Source: Acidobacteriota bacterium
GTDB lineage: Bacteria; Acidobacteriota; Blastocatellia; Pyrinomonadales; Pyrinomonadaceae
DNA length: 64,000 bases
Direction of reading: 5' to 3'
NCBI GenBank assembly: GCA_019639175.1
Contig: JAHBSK010000005.1
Span: forward strand, 62,001-126,000
Within the stretch, counting starts at the first letter, position 1, and every line of letters starts with the position of its first letter. The notes beneath the pieces are model-generated. The model was not told the DNA's origin. It saw only the letters and a list, made by a program, of their open reading frames with translations, and did not search any database. The position numbers and the translations under genes were made by a program. This document shows positions 26,228 to 35,062 of this stretch, in pieces.

Positions 26228-27979
26228 ATGCACAAGAATCTTCGTTCTTTTATCGACACGCTAAAACGGGAAGGCGAGATCGTTGAGGTCTCGGCACAGG
26301 CCGATCCGTATCTTGAGATCGCTGAGATACATCGCCGCGTGATCGAAGAAAAGGGAAAAGCTCTGCTTTTTACGAATGTAAAAGGATCGCAGTTTCCGGT
26401 CGTCACCAATCTTTTCGGAACCGTAAAGCGTATCGAGTTGGCGTTTGGCAAACGCCCTCAGGAATTTGTAAGACGGGCCGTTGAAATGGTGGAAGTGCTG
26501 CTTCCGCCAAAGCTCGGCAAGCTCTGGGAATACCGCGACATGGGCAAAACCGCCCTCAAACTCGGCACAAAACGAGTCAAAAATGCTCCTGTCCTTGAAG
26601 TAAAACAGCCTGAACCCGACCTTGAAAAACTGCCGTTCCTTCAGCTTTGGCACGAGGACGGCGGCTATTTCAACACGCTGCCGCTTGTCTATACCGAAAG
26701 CCCTTCGTCGGGCAAACACAATCTCGGCATCTACCGAATGCAAAGATATGACAAGACGACGACCGGTATGCACTGGCAGATCGGGAAAGGCGGCGGTTTT
26801 CATTATTTTGAGGCAGAACAGCGAAACGAACCTCTGCCCGTGACCGTTTTTCTCGGCGGGCCGCCGGCTTTGATACTTTCCGCCATTGCGCCGCTGCCGG
26901 AAGACGTGCCTGAACTGATGCTGGCTTCGCTGTTGGCGGGTGGAAAGATCGGGAAAACCTTCGCCGACAGGGATGTCGGCGTTCCATTGATCGCCGAAGC
27001 CGAGTTCGCGCTTGTCGGCCACGTCCCGCCGCATGAGCGGCTGCCCGAAGGCCCGTTCGGCGACCATTACGGCTACTATTCTCTGACACACGACTATCCG
27101 GTCTTTCACACCGATGCCGTTTTTCACCGCAAGGACGCCATCTATCCGGCAACCGTTGTCGGCAAACCGCGTCAGGAAGATTTTTTCATCGGCGATTATT
27201 TGCAGGAACTGCTCTCGCCGCTTTTTCCGGTGGTTATGCCCGCCGTTCGCGACCTTTGGAGCTATGGCGAGACCGGATTTCATTCGCTGGCGGCGGCGGT
27301 TGTAAAAGAACGCTATGCCCGCGAGGCGCTTTCCGCCGGTTTCCGCATTCTTGGCGAAGGCCAGCTTTCGCTGACGAAATTTTTACTTTTAACAGACACG
27401 CCCCAGGATCTTCGCGATTTCAAAACTCTTTTCGAGCATATCCTTGCTCGCGTGGAATGGCACCGTAACCTGTTCATTTTTTCGCAAACCGCTTTTGATA
27501 CGCTAGATTATGCAAGCGGCAAGATAAATCATGGCAGCAAGGCGATATTGATGGGAATGGGCGACGCCAAAAGGGAACTGGCGCGTGAGTTCAAAGGCGA
27601 ACTTCCCGCCGGAGCCATTAAGGCCGAACCGTTCTGCGGCGGCTGTCTGGTCGTGAAAGGAACAACTTACGAGAACGACAAGGAACTTGCCGAAAGGCTT
27701 GCGCGCTCAGATGCGTTTGACGAATGGCAAATGGTTGTTATCCACGATGACATTAGCTATGCCTCATCGGTTGAAAAATTCCTGTGGGCAACATGGACAC
27801 GGTTCGATCCTGCCAGAGATATAACCGCTCGCGAAATTAATGTTCAAAACAACCACATTGGATATTCGGCACCTGTGTTCATCGACGCTCGCATGAAAAC
27901 CTGGTATCCGAAAGAGGTCGAACCTCGCGAGGACATAGTCAAACTTGTGGACGAAAGGTGGACGGAATATTTCGGCTAG
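26228..27979 (+). CDS. UbiD-family decarboxylase
   Basis: A 583-residue prenylated-FMN-dependent decarboxylase. Family landmarks include MHWQIGKGGGFHYFEAE, the ligand-rich EGPFGDHYGYYSLTHDYPVF and the C-terminal region with YASSVEKFLWATWTRFDP. Such proteins remove carboxyl groups from aromatic acids in ubiquinone or menaquinone synthesis. A menaquinone role is plausible for this phylum but cannot be proved here, and no flavin prenyltransferase (UbiX) gene is adjacent. The ATG at 26228 is preferred over a GTG at 26207. Confidence 0.9.
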   Translation: MHKNLRSFIDTLKREGEIVEVSAQADPYLEIAEIHRRVIEEKGKALLFTNVKGSQFPVVTNLFGTVKRIELAFGKRPQEFVRRAVEMVEVLLPPKLGKLWEYRDMGKTALKLGTKRVKNAPVLEVKQPEPDLEKLPFLQLWHEDGGYFNTLPLVYTESPSSGKHNLGIYRMQRYDKTTTGMHWQIGKGGGFHYFEAEQRNEPLPVTVFLGGPPALILSAIAPLPEDVPELMLASLLAGGKIGKTFADRDVGVPLIAEAEFALVGHVPPHERLPEGPFGDHYGYYSLTHDYPVFHTDAVFHRKDAIYPATVVGKPRQEDFFIGDYLQELLSPLFPVVMPAVRDLWSYGETGFHSLAAAVVKERYAREALSAGFRILGEGQLSLTKFLLLTDTPQDLRDFKTLFEHILARVEWHRNLFIFSQTAFDTLDYASGKINHGSKAILMGMGDAKRELAREFKGELPAGAIKAEPFCGGCLVVKGTTYENDKELAERLARSDAFDEWQMVVIHDDISYASSVEKFLWATWTRFDPARDITAREINVQNNHIGYSAPVFIDARMKTWYPKEVEPREDIVKLVDERWTEYFG

Positions 27980-28008
27980 ATTCCGTTGATGTATGGTCCT
28001 ATAAATTG

Positions 28009-28020
28009 CCACTAGCTTTA
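28009..28020. repeat. Left half of hairpin split by IS1182, with duplicated loop
   Basis: CCACTAGC followed by TTTA. Together with TTTA-GCTAGTGG at 29773-29784 it reconstitutes an 8-base-stem palindrome with a TTTA loop. TTTA is the 4-base target duplication flanking the insertion sequence. Confidence 0.85.
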
Positions 28021-29772
28021 GAGCCTGTGTCAAAACTATTTAAAAACTTTATCAAAGAAGGAGACGTAAAAGAAATGAGGGGAGGGAGAGAGGCAAATGG
28101 GATATATCGGGGGAGTGGAGCGAGGGCAGGGGATGATGTTTCCGGCGACGTTGGATGAGTATGTGAGAGGGGAGAATCCGGTGCGTGTGATAGGGGCGTT
28201 TGTGGAGAATCTGCCGATCAGGGAGATGGGATTTGTGAGAGGGGAACCGGCGGAGACGGGACGTCCTGGATACGATCCGAGAATGATGCTGGCGGTGTAT
28301 ATATGGGGGCATTTGAACGGGGTTCGGTCATCGAGGCGGCTGGAGCGGGAGTGCGGGCGGAATGTGGAGTTGATGTGGCTGAGCGGGCTGCTGCAGCCGG
28401 ATTTCAAGACACTGAGCCGGTTTCGCAAAGACAACAGCGAGGGGATAAACAATGCATTGGTGAAGTTTCGGGTATGGTGCGAAGAGGCGGGATTGTTCGG
28501 CAAGGACCTGGTAGCGATAGACGGAAGCAAGTTCAAGGCGGTGAACAGCAAGTCGAGAGCGTTGACGCAGGAACAGCTTACAAAGCTGATAGAGCGGGAG
28601 AAGGCGGAAGTTGACAAGTATCTGGCGGAGCTTGAAGAGGCGGACAATGCTGACGAAGGAGAAGAAAGAAAATTAACGGCAGAGGAGATAAAGGAAAAGA
28701 TCAGAGGGCTTGAGGAGCATCTGAAAAAGCACGAAGAGGCACGGGAAGGCCTGGCGGAAAGCGGAGAGAACAGGGTGTCGCTGACTGATCCCGAAAGCAG
28801 GATGATGAAAACCTCGAAGGGATCGGATGTCAGTTACAACATCCAGACATCGGTTGACAGCAAGCACGATCTGATACTGGATGTTGAGGTGACGAACGAT
28901 GTCAGCGATCAGGGATTGCTGGCAAAGATGGCAATGCGGGCGAAGGAGATATTGGGGGTCGGGGAATTGAAGGTAACGGCGGACGGCGGATATTTTGACG
29001 GCGATGAGATAAAGGCGTGCGAAGAAGAGGACATAGAGACATATGTATCAATACCGGAATCAAAGGCTGCCGAATCAAAGGGGATATTTCCATTGACGCA
29101 GTTCGAGTACAACAAGGAAAAAGACGTGTATGCATGTCCCGCCGGAGCACAGATGAAGAGGACAGGGAAACCGGTAAAAAATGGACGTGCCAACAGTAAG
29201 GAGTACTACAGATATACGACAAAGGCGTGTTCCGGCTGCCCGCTGCGGGCACAATGCACGACGAGCAAGTACGGCAGAACTGTAAAACGCTGGGTGCACC
29301 AGGAAGTGGTCGACCGGCTGCGTGAAAGGATGGCGGAAAAGCCCGAAATAATAAAGAAGCGAAAGGCAATTGTCGAGCATCCGTTCGGGACGATAAAGGT
29401 GGGAATGGGGCACGAGCGGCTGCTGATGAAGGGGATCAAAGGAGTCGGGACGGAGATAAGACTGACCGTTTTGACCTACAATATCAAGCGGGTGATGTCG
29501 ATCTTCGGAATCCCTGCGATGATCGAAAAACTCAACGGACAAAACCGGTTGACACAAAACGCATATGCCTGAAAAAACCAGCAAAACCGCATTTACCGGG
29601 CTGTAACAGGCAAAAAACAAACAATTTATCGCGGTCAACAAAGAATTTGGCTAAACTGAGAACAAAAATATATGCAAAGCACCAAAGCCGGCAAAACCTT
29701 TGAATGACATCCCGACATGCTGTTCAATCGCGGCTTAATAAAAACATTAACCCAGAGTTTTGCCACAGGCTC
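28021..29772 (+). mobile_element. IS1182-family insertion sequence, complete
   Basis: A 1752-base element with 17-base terminal inverted repeats differing at one position (GAGCCTGTGTCAAAACT left, GAGCCTGTGGCAAAACT as the inverse of the right end). It carries one intact transposase gene and about 180 bases of non-coding tail, and is flanked by a direct TTTA duplication. The near-perfect ends and intact gene indicate recent insertion. The target was the loop of a short palindrome at the left edge of a REP-like array. Confidence 0.93.
28097..29572 (+). CDS. IS1182-family transposase
   Basis: 491 residues, full length. DDE residues are visible: Asp142 in LVAIDGSKFKAVNS, the second Asp in KVTADGGYFDGDE near 295, and Glu427 in VEHPFGTIKVGMGH. 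Between the last two lies a Cys cluster (ACPAG, then CSGCPLRAQC) characteristic of this family. The N-terminal domain has DFKTLSRFRKDN. Codon use is rich in AGG and GGA compared with neighbours, as expected for a mobile gene. Confidence 0.95.
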   Translation: MGYIGGVERGQGMMFPATLDEYVRGENPVRVIGAFVENLPIREMGFVRGEPAETGRPGYDPRMMLAVYIWGHLNGVRSSRRLERECGRNVELMWLSGLLQPDFKTLSRFRKDNSEGINNALVKFRVWCEEAGLFGKDLVAIDGSKFKAVNSKSRALTQEQLTKLIEREKAEVDKYLAELEEADNADEGEERKLTAEEIKEKIRGLEEHLKKHEEAREGLAESGENRVSLTDPESRMMKTSKGSDVSYNIQTSVDSKHDLILDVEVTNDVSDQGLLAKMAMRAKEILGVGELKVTADGGYFDGDEIKACEEEDIETYVSIPESKAAESKGIFPLTQFEYNKEKDVYACPAGAQMKRTGKPVKNGRANSKEYYRYTTKACSGCPLRAQCTTSKYGRTVKRWVHQEVVDRLRERMAEKPEIIKKRKAIVEHPFGTIKVGMGHERLLMKGIKGVGTEIRLTVLTYNIKRVMSIFGIPAMIEKLNGQNRLTQNAYA

Positions 29773-29997
29773 TTTAGCTAGTGGTGTTTTGAAACATTGA
29801 CAATAAAGGCTTTAGCCGAATATGGAAAATTTGATTTCCCTATGGCTTTACCCCTTTTGAGCTAAAGCTCTTGGAAAATTATCTATCAGAAATTCGGCTA
29901 AAGCCGGTGTGTTTTTTGCATCTCTAACCTCCAGCTAAAGCGGGAGGCAATTTAAAAGCGGGCAAAGCCACAAATATCTACGGAACCTGGAATTTCT
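29573..29997. other. IS tail plus REP-like array, no gene
   Basis: The first 200 bases are the non-coding right end of the IS1182 element. The rest, to the metallophosphoesterase start, is filled by short palindromes built on GCTTTAGC; no protein-coding frame is credible. Confidence 0.8.
29777..29947. repeat. REP-like array of GCTTTAGC palindromes
   Basis: It contains GCTAGTGG (right arm of the split hairpin), GGCTTTAGCCGAA at 29808 with its perfect 13-base inverse TTCGGCTAAAGCC at 29893, the palindrome GAGCTAAAGCTC at 29859, and CCTCC-AGCTAAAGC-GGGAGG at 29928-29947. The shared core resembles bacterial REP sequences. No REP-associated tyrosine transposase is seen in this window. Confidence 0.7.
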
Positions 29998-30885
29998 ATG
30001 AAAAAATGGCTTAAGCGGATCGGCATTGTAATAAGCGTCCTCATACTGCTTGCGGCGGCATTTCTTTCGTATGCATATTTTATCGAACCGCGACAGTTTG
30101 TGATCGTTGAGGAAACGCTTGCCGTTCCGCATTGGAACAAAGAACTGAACGGCTTTCGCGTCGTGGTCATCACCGATCTGCACACCGGTTCCAACTACGC
30201 TCCGCCTGAACGCATCCGCTACGTGGTCGAACAGGCCAATGCTCAAGATGCCGACCTGATCGTCCTGACAGGCGATTACGTCAGCGAGTCAAAATGGGAC
30301 CGCGAGGCACGAAATAAGCCCGAAGGAACCGACCGCACTGAGCTAAAAGTGCCGGTTGAAACTATTGCCGAAAGCCTGAAAGGGTTCAAGGCAAAATACG
30401 GCGTTTATGCAATTATCGGCAATCACGACTGGTATCACAATGAGCAGAAGATACACCGCCTTTTTGAAGAAATTGCCGGCATAAACGTCCTGCAAAATGA
30501 AGTTGCCGAGATAGATGTCAATGGTGAAAAAATTCGTCTTTGGGGACTTGAAGACCTTTACCGCAATCGCCGCGTTCCGGCAGAACCTTTTGAGGCTATC
30601 GAGGAAAAACGCAATATCATAGTTCTGACGCATAACCCTGATTCGCTGCTTCAGGCGCCCGAAGGTTTTTCGATAATGTTTGCCGGACATTCACATGGCG
30701 GCCAGCTTAATTGGCCGATCATCGGCCCGTTTGCGATCTTTAACGATCCGCGATTTATGGACGGCCACGCCGTTGTTGACGGCAAACACGTCTATGTTTC
30801 CAGCGGTGTCGGCACCAGCGTCCTGCCGTTTCGTTTTCGCGTTCCGCCGGAGATAAATGTCGTCACTCTTAATTCCGCCGAATAG
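29998..30885 (+). CDS. Membrane-anchored metallophosphoesterase 1
   Basis: Calcineurin-like phosphoesterase of 295 residues with one N-terminal membrane helix (8-27). Metal-binding motifs in order: DLHTG near 60, GDYVS near 92, GNHDW near 142, THNPD and GHSHGGQ near 235. The layout matches the YkuE/YaeI group, which acts on lipid or UDP-lipid phosphates at the membrane, though the substrate is unknown here. It starts a tandem pair with a homologous gene five bases downstream. Confidence 0.92.
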   Translation: MKKWLKRIGIVISVLILLAAAFLSYAYFIEPRQFVIVEETLAVPHWNKELNGFRVVVITDLHTGSNYAPPERIRYVVEQANAQDADLIVLTGDYVSESKWDREARNKPEGTDRTELKVPVETIAESLKGFKAKYGVYAIIGNHDWYHNEQKIHRLFEEIAGINVLQNEVAEIDVNGEKIRLWGLEDLYRNRRVPAEPFEAIEEKRNIIVLTHNPDSLLQAPEGFSIMFAGHSHGGQLNWPIIGPFAIFNDPRFMDGHAVVDGKHVYVSSGVGTSVLPFRFRVPPEINVVTLNSAE

Positions 30886-30890
30886 ATAAA

Positions 30891-31781
30891 ATGTCGCGTT
30901 CGCGAAAAAGATTGCTCACAGCGTGCGGCATTGCCGCCGTCGTTGTTCTATGTTTTGCCTACGGCTATTTCATAGAACCATATTGGCTTCGGGTCAATGA
31001 GACAGAGATCAGGATAGAAGGCTGGGATCCGGCTTTTGACGGCCTCAAGATCACAGCCGTGTCCGATCTTCACGCAGGATTTCACCCGGTCGATCACGCC
31101 ATGCTGCGGCGTGTGGTTGAAACGGTCAATAGCACCGAGCCTGACGTAATAGTCCTTCTCGGAGATTTCGTATCAAATCATAGCGAGATGTCGCAGGTCA
31201 GGATGCCCGCTGCTGAGATCGCCGACGGACTTACCGGCCTCAACGCAAGGCTTGGTGTTTTTGCGGTATTGGGAAATCATGACGGCTTTTATGATACCGA
31301 TCTGCTTGCAGGTGAATTTGAAAAAGCCGGGATACGCGTTCTTCAGGATGAAGTAAGCGTGATCGAACAGAACGGCAAAAAGCTCCGTATTTTTGGGATG
31401 ATCGATCATCTGCACATGGGCGGCTGGAAGGATTTCAACCTGAAGAAACGCCGCGCTCTTGCGACGGCTCCTGCGGAAGGCCAGATCATCGTTCTTCAGC
31501 ACGGCCCTGACATCTTTCCGGCCATCAATGCCCTCGACACTTTTGGCGAACCTTATAAACTGATGCTTTCAGGCCACACACACGGCGGGCAGATACGTTT
31601 TCCGATACTCGGAGCGCCGATGGTGCCGTCATCCTTCGGCCAGAAATACACTCAGGGACATATCACGGAAAACGGCAAGCACCTCTTTGTAACAACAGGC
31701 ATCGGCAACAGCATTCTGCCGTTTCGTTTTATGTCGCCGCCTGAGATCGCCGTTCTTACCATCCGCACAAAAACAGAGTAG
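30891..31781 (+). CDS. Membrane-anchored metallophosphoesterase 2
   Basis: Paralogue of the preceding gene (296 residues, same architecture) and presumably a tandem duplicate. One N-terminal membrane helix, then DLHAGFH, GDFVS, GNHDGFY, QHGPD and SGHTHGGQ metal motifs. The divergence between the two copies indicates an old duplication and possibly different substrates. It ends five bases before the convergent stop of the phosphodiesterase gene. Confidence 0.92.
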   Translation: MSRSRKRLLTACGIAAVVVLCFAYGYFIEPYWLRVNETEIRIEGWDPAFDGLKITAVSDLHAGFHPVDHAMLRRVVETVNSTEPDVIVLLGDFVSNHSEMSQVRMPAAEIADGLTGLNARLGVFAVLGNHDGFYDTDLLAGEFEKAGIRVLQDEVSVIEQNGKKLRIFGMIDHLHMGGWKDFNLKKRRALATAPAEGQIIVLQHGPDIFPAINALDTFGEPYKLMLSGHTHGGQIRFPILGAPMVPSSFGQKYTQGHITENGKHLFVTTGIGNSILPFRFMSPPEIAVLTIRTKTE

Positions 31782-31786
31782 GCATT

Positions 31787-33049
31787 CTATTTCAGCATTT
31801 TTCTGACGCGCTTGAACTTGCCGTCATTCTTTGCAGGCTGTATCTCCAATATTCGGCACATCAGGCCGTAAACATCAACCGATTCGATAGGTTCTGCCAG
31901 GTATCCTTTTTTGAACTTACCGCCATGTCCGATAAAAATAGCACGCATTTCTTTTGCCTCATTATCATAACCGTGGCCGCCGCGTATCAGGTCATTTTCT
32001 CCGGCTTTTGTTGCTGACTCTGCCCATCTCGTGGTCGCAAGTCCGTAACCTATCTGTGCCGCAACAATTATCGGAGCGATCCTTTTATTCTTTCCGAACT
32101 TCAATCTCTTTGGCAGATCACCTTTGCGATAGACCTTTGCTCCTTTCGGAAGATTTTTCTTTAAGGTTTTATAAATAGTGTCTTCACGGCCCGCTTTGGG
32201 AAATATCTGTGTAAATTCGCCGTTCCAAAGAACAAGTACCGCATCGTTGGCATCGAACAGCTTGTCGAGGACGATCCTTTCGCCGACACGATAAGGCGCC
32301 ATACCGTGGTCTGAAACAATTATCAGGTTCACTTTTTCGTCGATCCCTCGCGACCGCAGGCCGCTGACAAGATCTCCGATAGATGCATCCACTTTCATCA
32401 CGGCCTCGCCGGTTTTTGGACTGTCCGGGCCAAAGTTATGGCCTGCGTCATCAACGTCAGAAAAGTAAAGAGTTAACATCTGCGGCCTTTGCTCACGCGG
32501 AAGGTCGATCCATTCAAGAACCGTCCTCACTCTTATGCTGTGCGCTGTCGTATGTTCGTAAGGTTTCCAGTAACGCGGATGTGAACCTTTTATTGCAGCC
32601 TCAGAACCCGGCCAGAAAAAAGACGCCGCGATCTTGCCTTGCCGCTGAGCGGTATTCCATATTGGCTCGCCGCTCCACCATTTAGGATTTGTCACCTGTT
32701 CACGAACTGAAAGCCCGAACACCGCAGCTATCTCATCGTCCCACATATTATTTTCGATGATTCCGTGGTTATCAGGGTAAAGACCGGTAACGATGGTGTA
32801 ATGATTTGGGAATGTCTTGGTCGGATACGCCGGTTTCATCCATTTGGCACGCGTGCCTTCTGCGGCAAGCCGTGAAATGACCGGCGGCTGAAATTTTTCG
32901 ATATAATCCGCACGAAATCCGTCAACCGAGATAAGAATGACGGTCTCATCCAGATCACTGATCTTGTTTTGTGCTGACGCCGCCGTAAAGAACAAAAGCA
33001 GCACAGCCGACTGCAAAACTATCTTTGCATTCAATATTTTTCTTAACAT
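31787..33049 (-). CDS. Secreted nucleotide pyrophosphatase/phosphodiesterase
   Basis: Alkaline-phosphatase-superfamily enzyme of 420 residues with a signal peptide (cleavage after ASAQ). Asp43 in ILISVDGFRADY and the nucleophile Thr79 in PTKTFPNHYTIVTGLYP are the NPP-type active site; later ligands are in DVDDAGH, VSDHGMA and GGHGYDN. NPP enzymes hydrolyse nucleotides or phospholipids outside the cytoplasm. It converges on the metallophosphoesterase pair, giving three phosphoester hydrolases in a row. Confidence 0.92.
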   Translation of the reverse strand: MLRKILNAKIVLQSAVLLLFFTAASAQNKISDLDETVILISVDGFRADYIEKFQPPVISRLAAEGTRAKWMKPAYPTKTFPNHYTIVTGLYPDNHGIIENNMWDDEIAAVFGLSVREQVTNPKWWSGEPIWNTAQRQGKIAASFFWPGSEAAIKGSHPRYWKPYEHTTAHSIRVRTVLEWIDLPREQRPQMLTLYFSDVDDAGHNFGPDSPKTGEAVMKVDASIGDLVSGLRSRGIDEKVNLIIVSDHGMAPYRVGERIVLDKLFDANDAVLVLWNGEFTQIFPKAGREDTIYKTLKKNLPKGAKVYRKGDLPKRLKFGKNKRIAPIIVAAQIGYGLATTRWAESATKAGENDLIRGGHGYDNEAKEMRAIFIGHGGKFKKGYLAEPIESVDVYGLMCRILEIQPAKNDGKFKRVRKMLK

Positions 33050-33189
33050 TTTCAGCTTTGACTGGTTGGTTTTCTTTATTTATAGCATACGTGTTAAGCG
33101 GTCGCGGCATCCATTGACCCAAATATCTGTCCTATAAGCGAGATTTAATGTAAACTTAAGTATCTCATCGGATCATAAAGGAAATGCTT

Positions 33190-33684
33190 ATGAAAACAAT
33201 GTCTGTTCTTATAGTCATATTTGCGGCAGTGATGTTCTCAGCTTGCGATGTTCAGAGCGGCATTGCCAAAAAAAGTGTTGAAAAATACGCTCCGTCCCCG
33301 ACGCCAACGCCGTCACCGGCCGCAACGCCCGTGCCGATAGATCCTGCTGATGTCATCACGGTCGAAACGCCGGAATCCGGCCCGCAGCTTGCCTTCAACG
33401 GCCCTGAGACGAAAAAGACGCTGAATTGCACTAAATTCAATCGCGTGATGATAAATCAGGATGACGCGGAAATAACCGTCACCGGCGTTTGCAGCCAGAT
33501 GGTCGTCAATGGCGATGACAATAAGATCGCCATGGTGGCAGTTTCAGAGGTCGTCTTTAACGGAGACGGCAACACCGTCACCCATACGAAATATGCCAAC
33601 GGCAAACACATTTTGACCTCAGACAATTCCGGGTCCAACTCGGTCGAAAAAATAGCGGCCGATCAGAAACCGGCCGCCAAATGA
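33190..33684 (+). CDS. DUF3060 lipoprotein
   Basis: Predicted lipoprotein of 164 residues. The signal peptide ends in FSAC (Cys19), followed by a Pro/Thr linker and a C-terminal repeat-like beta region with NGDDNKIAMV and NGDGNTVTH, the DUF3060 pattern. Function unknown. The second ATG (33190) is chosen because AAGG lies eight or nine bases ahead; an ATG at 33184 is the alternative. Confidence 0.8.
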   Translation: MKTMSVLIVIFAAVMFSACDVQSGIAKKSVEKYAPSPTPTPSPAATPVPIDPADVITVETPESGPQLAFNGPETKKTLNCTKFNRVMINQDDAEITVTGVCSQMVVNGDDNKIAMVAVSEVVFNGDGNTVTHTKYANGKHILTSDNSGSNSVEKIAADQKPAAK

Positions 33685-33711
33685 TCGCTGGTGCTTATCC
33701 GTTAATGCCGC

Positions 33712-34968
33712 TTATTTTGCATCAGGGACAGCCGCAAAACCGCCGTCAAAGAATCTTCTGGCATTAACGATCGTTATCTTTGCGACAGAGCCGTGATCAA
33801 GACTTTCGTCCACCACCTCGATATGCCTTAACCTGTCGCTGCCGACACCGCGCTCACGCATCGCCCTGACGGCATTGTGCGTATTTTCGGGAGCTACGAT
33901 CTTATCGGTCGAAAGATTTTGCAAAAGCATCTCTGTTCGGGGACTCCAATCAAAGACATTGTTCTTGCTCAGTTCGCGTATGACCGGATCGCTTGTGTCC
34001 AATGTTTCAAGCGCCTCGATAAAACGTTGTGTCAGAAGCTTTTCGACCGACTTGGTCGAACCTGAAATGGTCGAAACAACTGCCAGCCTGACCAAAATAT
34101 CGGCCTCGCTGCGCCCGTCTTTGAATGCGGTATTGACCGCTATCGCGACCGGCTTGGAAAAATAATCATCAGCATTTACGCCATATTTATCCTTAAAATA
34201 TTTGACGCAATAGCCGAGCAGAAATGCCCGTGCGATCAGGTCTTTGCCGCTTGCCTCTGCCAGCAGATAATCGCGCGTCGCACCGGTAAGGTCATACGGG
34301 CCTGACATCGGAGCAGAACGCGTTACGTGATATTTCGGGTCATTCTTTTCCTCGAGGAATTTTGTTAAACCCATTGCCGTGCCGCCACCTTCGGAATATC
34401 CCGTCACAAAGAGATCATCGCCGAGATCATATGCCATTCGTTTGGTCAAAGCTCTTGCCGCGTCGATAATATCCACGCCGCTTTGTGCGTTCACCAGATT
34501 GAGCGGGTAAGGATGGATACGTTTATTATCGCCGAGGCCGATGTAATCGGGCATGACCATCGCATAACCGCCAGTGGCAAATGACGCCAATTCCAGATAG
34601 AACGAGACCGTGTCATCCTTTGCCTTGAATCGCGACGGTGACTCCTTTCGGTTCCATTGCGTGCCGTGCATATAGATAACGAGGCCTTTCGGAGCGCCGG
34701 ATTTGGGAAACGCCGCCAAGCCTGTAAGGTTCACAGGTTTGCCGTTCTCGTCGGTAGAGGTATATGTGATCTTATACAGGTCGATGTCTTGCTCAAATTT
34801 TGGCAGTTCGACGTCCTTCAGATGTTTTTCGACACGGGAGTTTGCGACATCTGCCTTTAGAACTGCGTTTTTGCTGAACGAGATAAGCTGTTGAGCCGAG
34901 ACCGCCCACGCGGAAAGAAGAACGGCCAGGGCAAGAGGTGCAAAGCGTGAAAGGTAAGCTCTTGGCAT
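33712..34968 (-). CDS. Secreted alpha/beta hydrolase (lipase/esterase-like)
   Basis: 418 residues with a signal peptide (cleavage after AVSAQ). Oxyanion-hole strand VIYMHGTQW near 98-105 and nucleophile Ser192 in VTGYSEGGGTAMGL; the late His is probably in SLDHGSVA. The overall layout matches secretory lipases and cell-wall-associated esterases. Substrate cannot be inferred. The gene stands alone. Confidence 0.85.
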   Translation of the reverse strand: MPRAYLSRFAPLALAVLLSAWAVSAQQLISFSKNAVLKADVANSRVEKHLKDVELPKFEQDIDLYKITYTSTDENGKPVNLTGLAAFPKSGAPKGLVIYMHGTQWNRKESPSRFKAKDDTVSFYLELASFATGGYAMVMPDYIGLGDNKRIHPYPLNLVNAQSGVDIIDAARALTKRMAYDLGDDLFVTGYSEGGGTAMGLTKFLEEKNDPKYHVTRSAPMSGPYDLTGATRDYLLAEASGKDLIARAFLLGYCVKYFKDKYGVNADDYFSKPVAIAVNTAFKDGRSEADILVRLAVVSTISGSTKSVEKLLTQRFIEALETLDTSDPVIRELSKNNVFDWSPRTEMLLQNLSTDKIVAPENTHNAVRAMRERGVGSDRLRHIEVVDESLDHGSVAKITIVNARRFFDGGFAAVPDAK

Positions 34969-35062
34969 AATGATATTACCGCCTGAAATGAAATTGACTG
35001 CGTGATAGATACTACCACACCATCTTATTTATCAGTGAATATGACCGAAATGGAAAATGGGG

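Noticed and set aside
28036-28647. Antisense frames across the IS1182 transposase
   Set aside because: Ser/Pro-rich shadows caused by the strong purine bias of the transposase coding strand.
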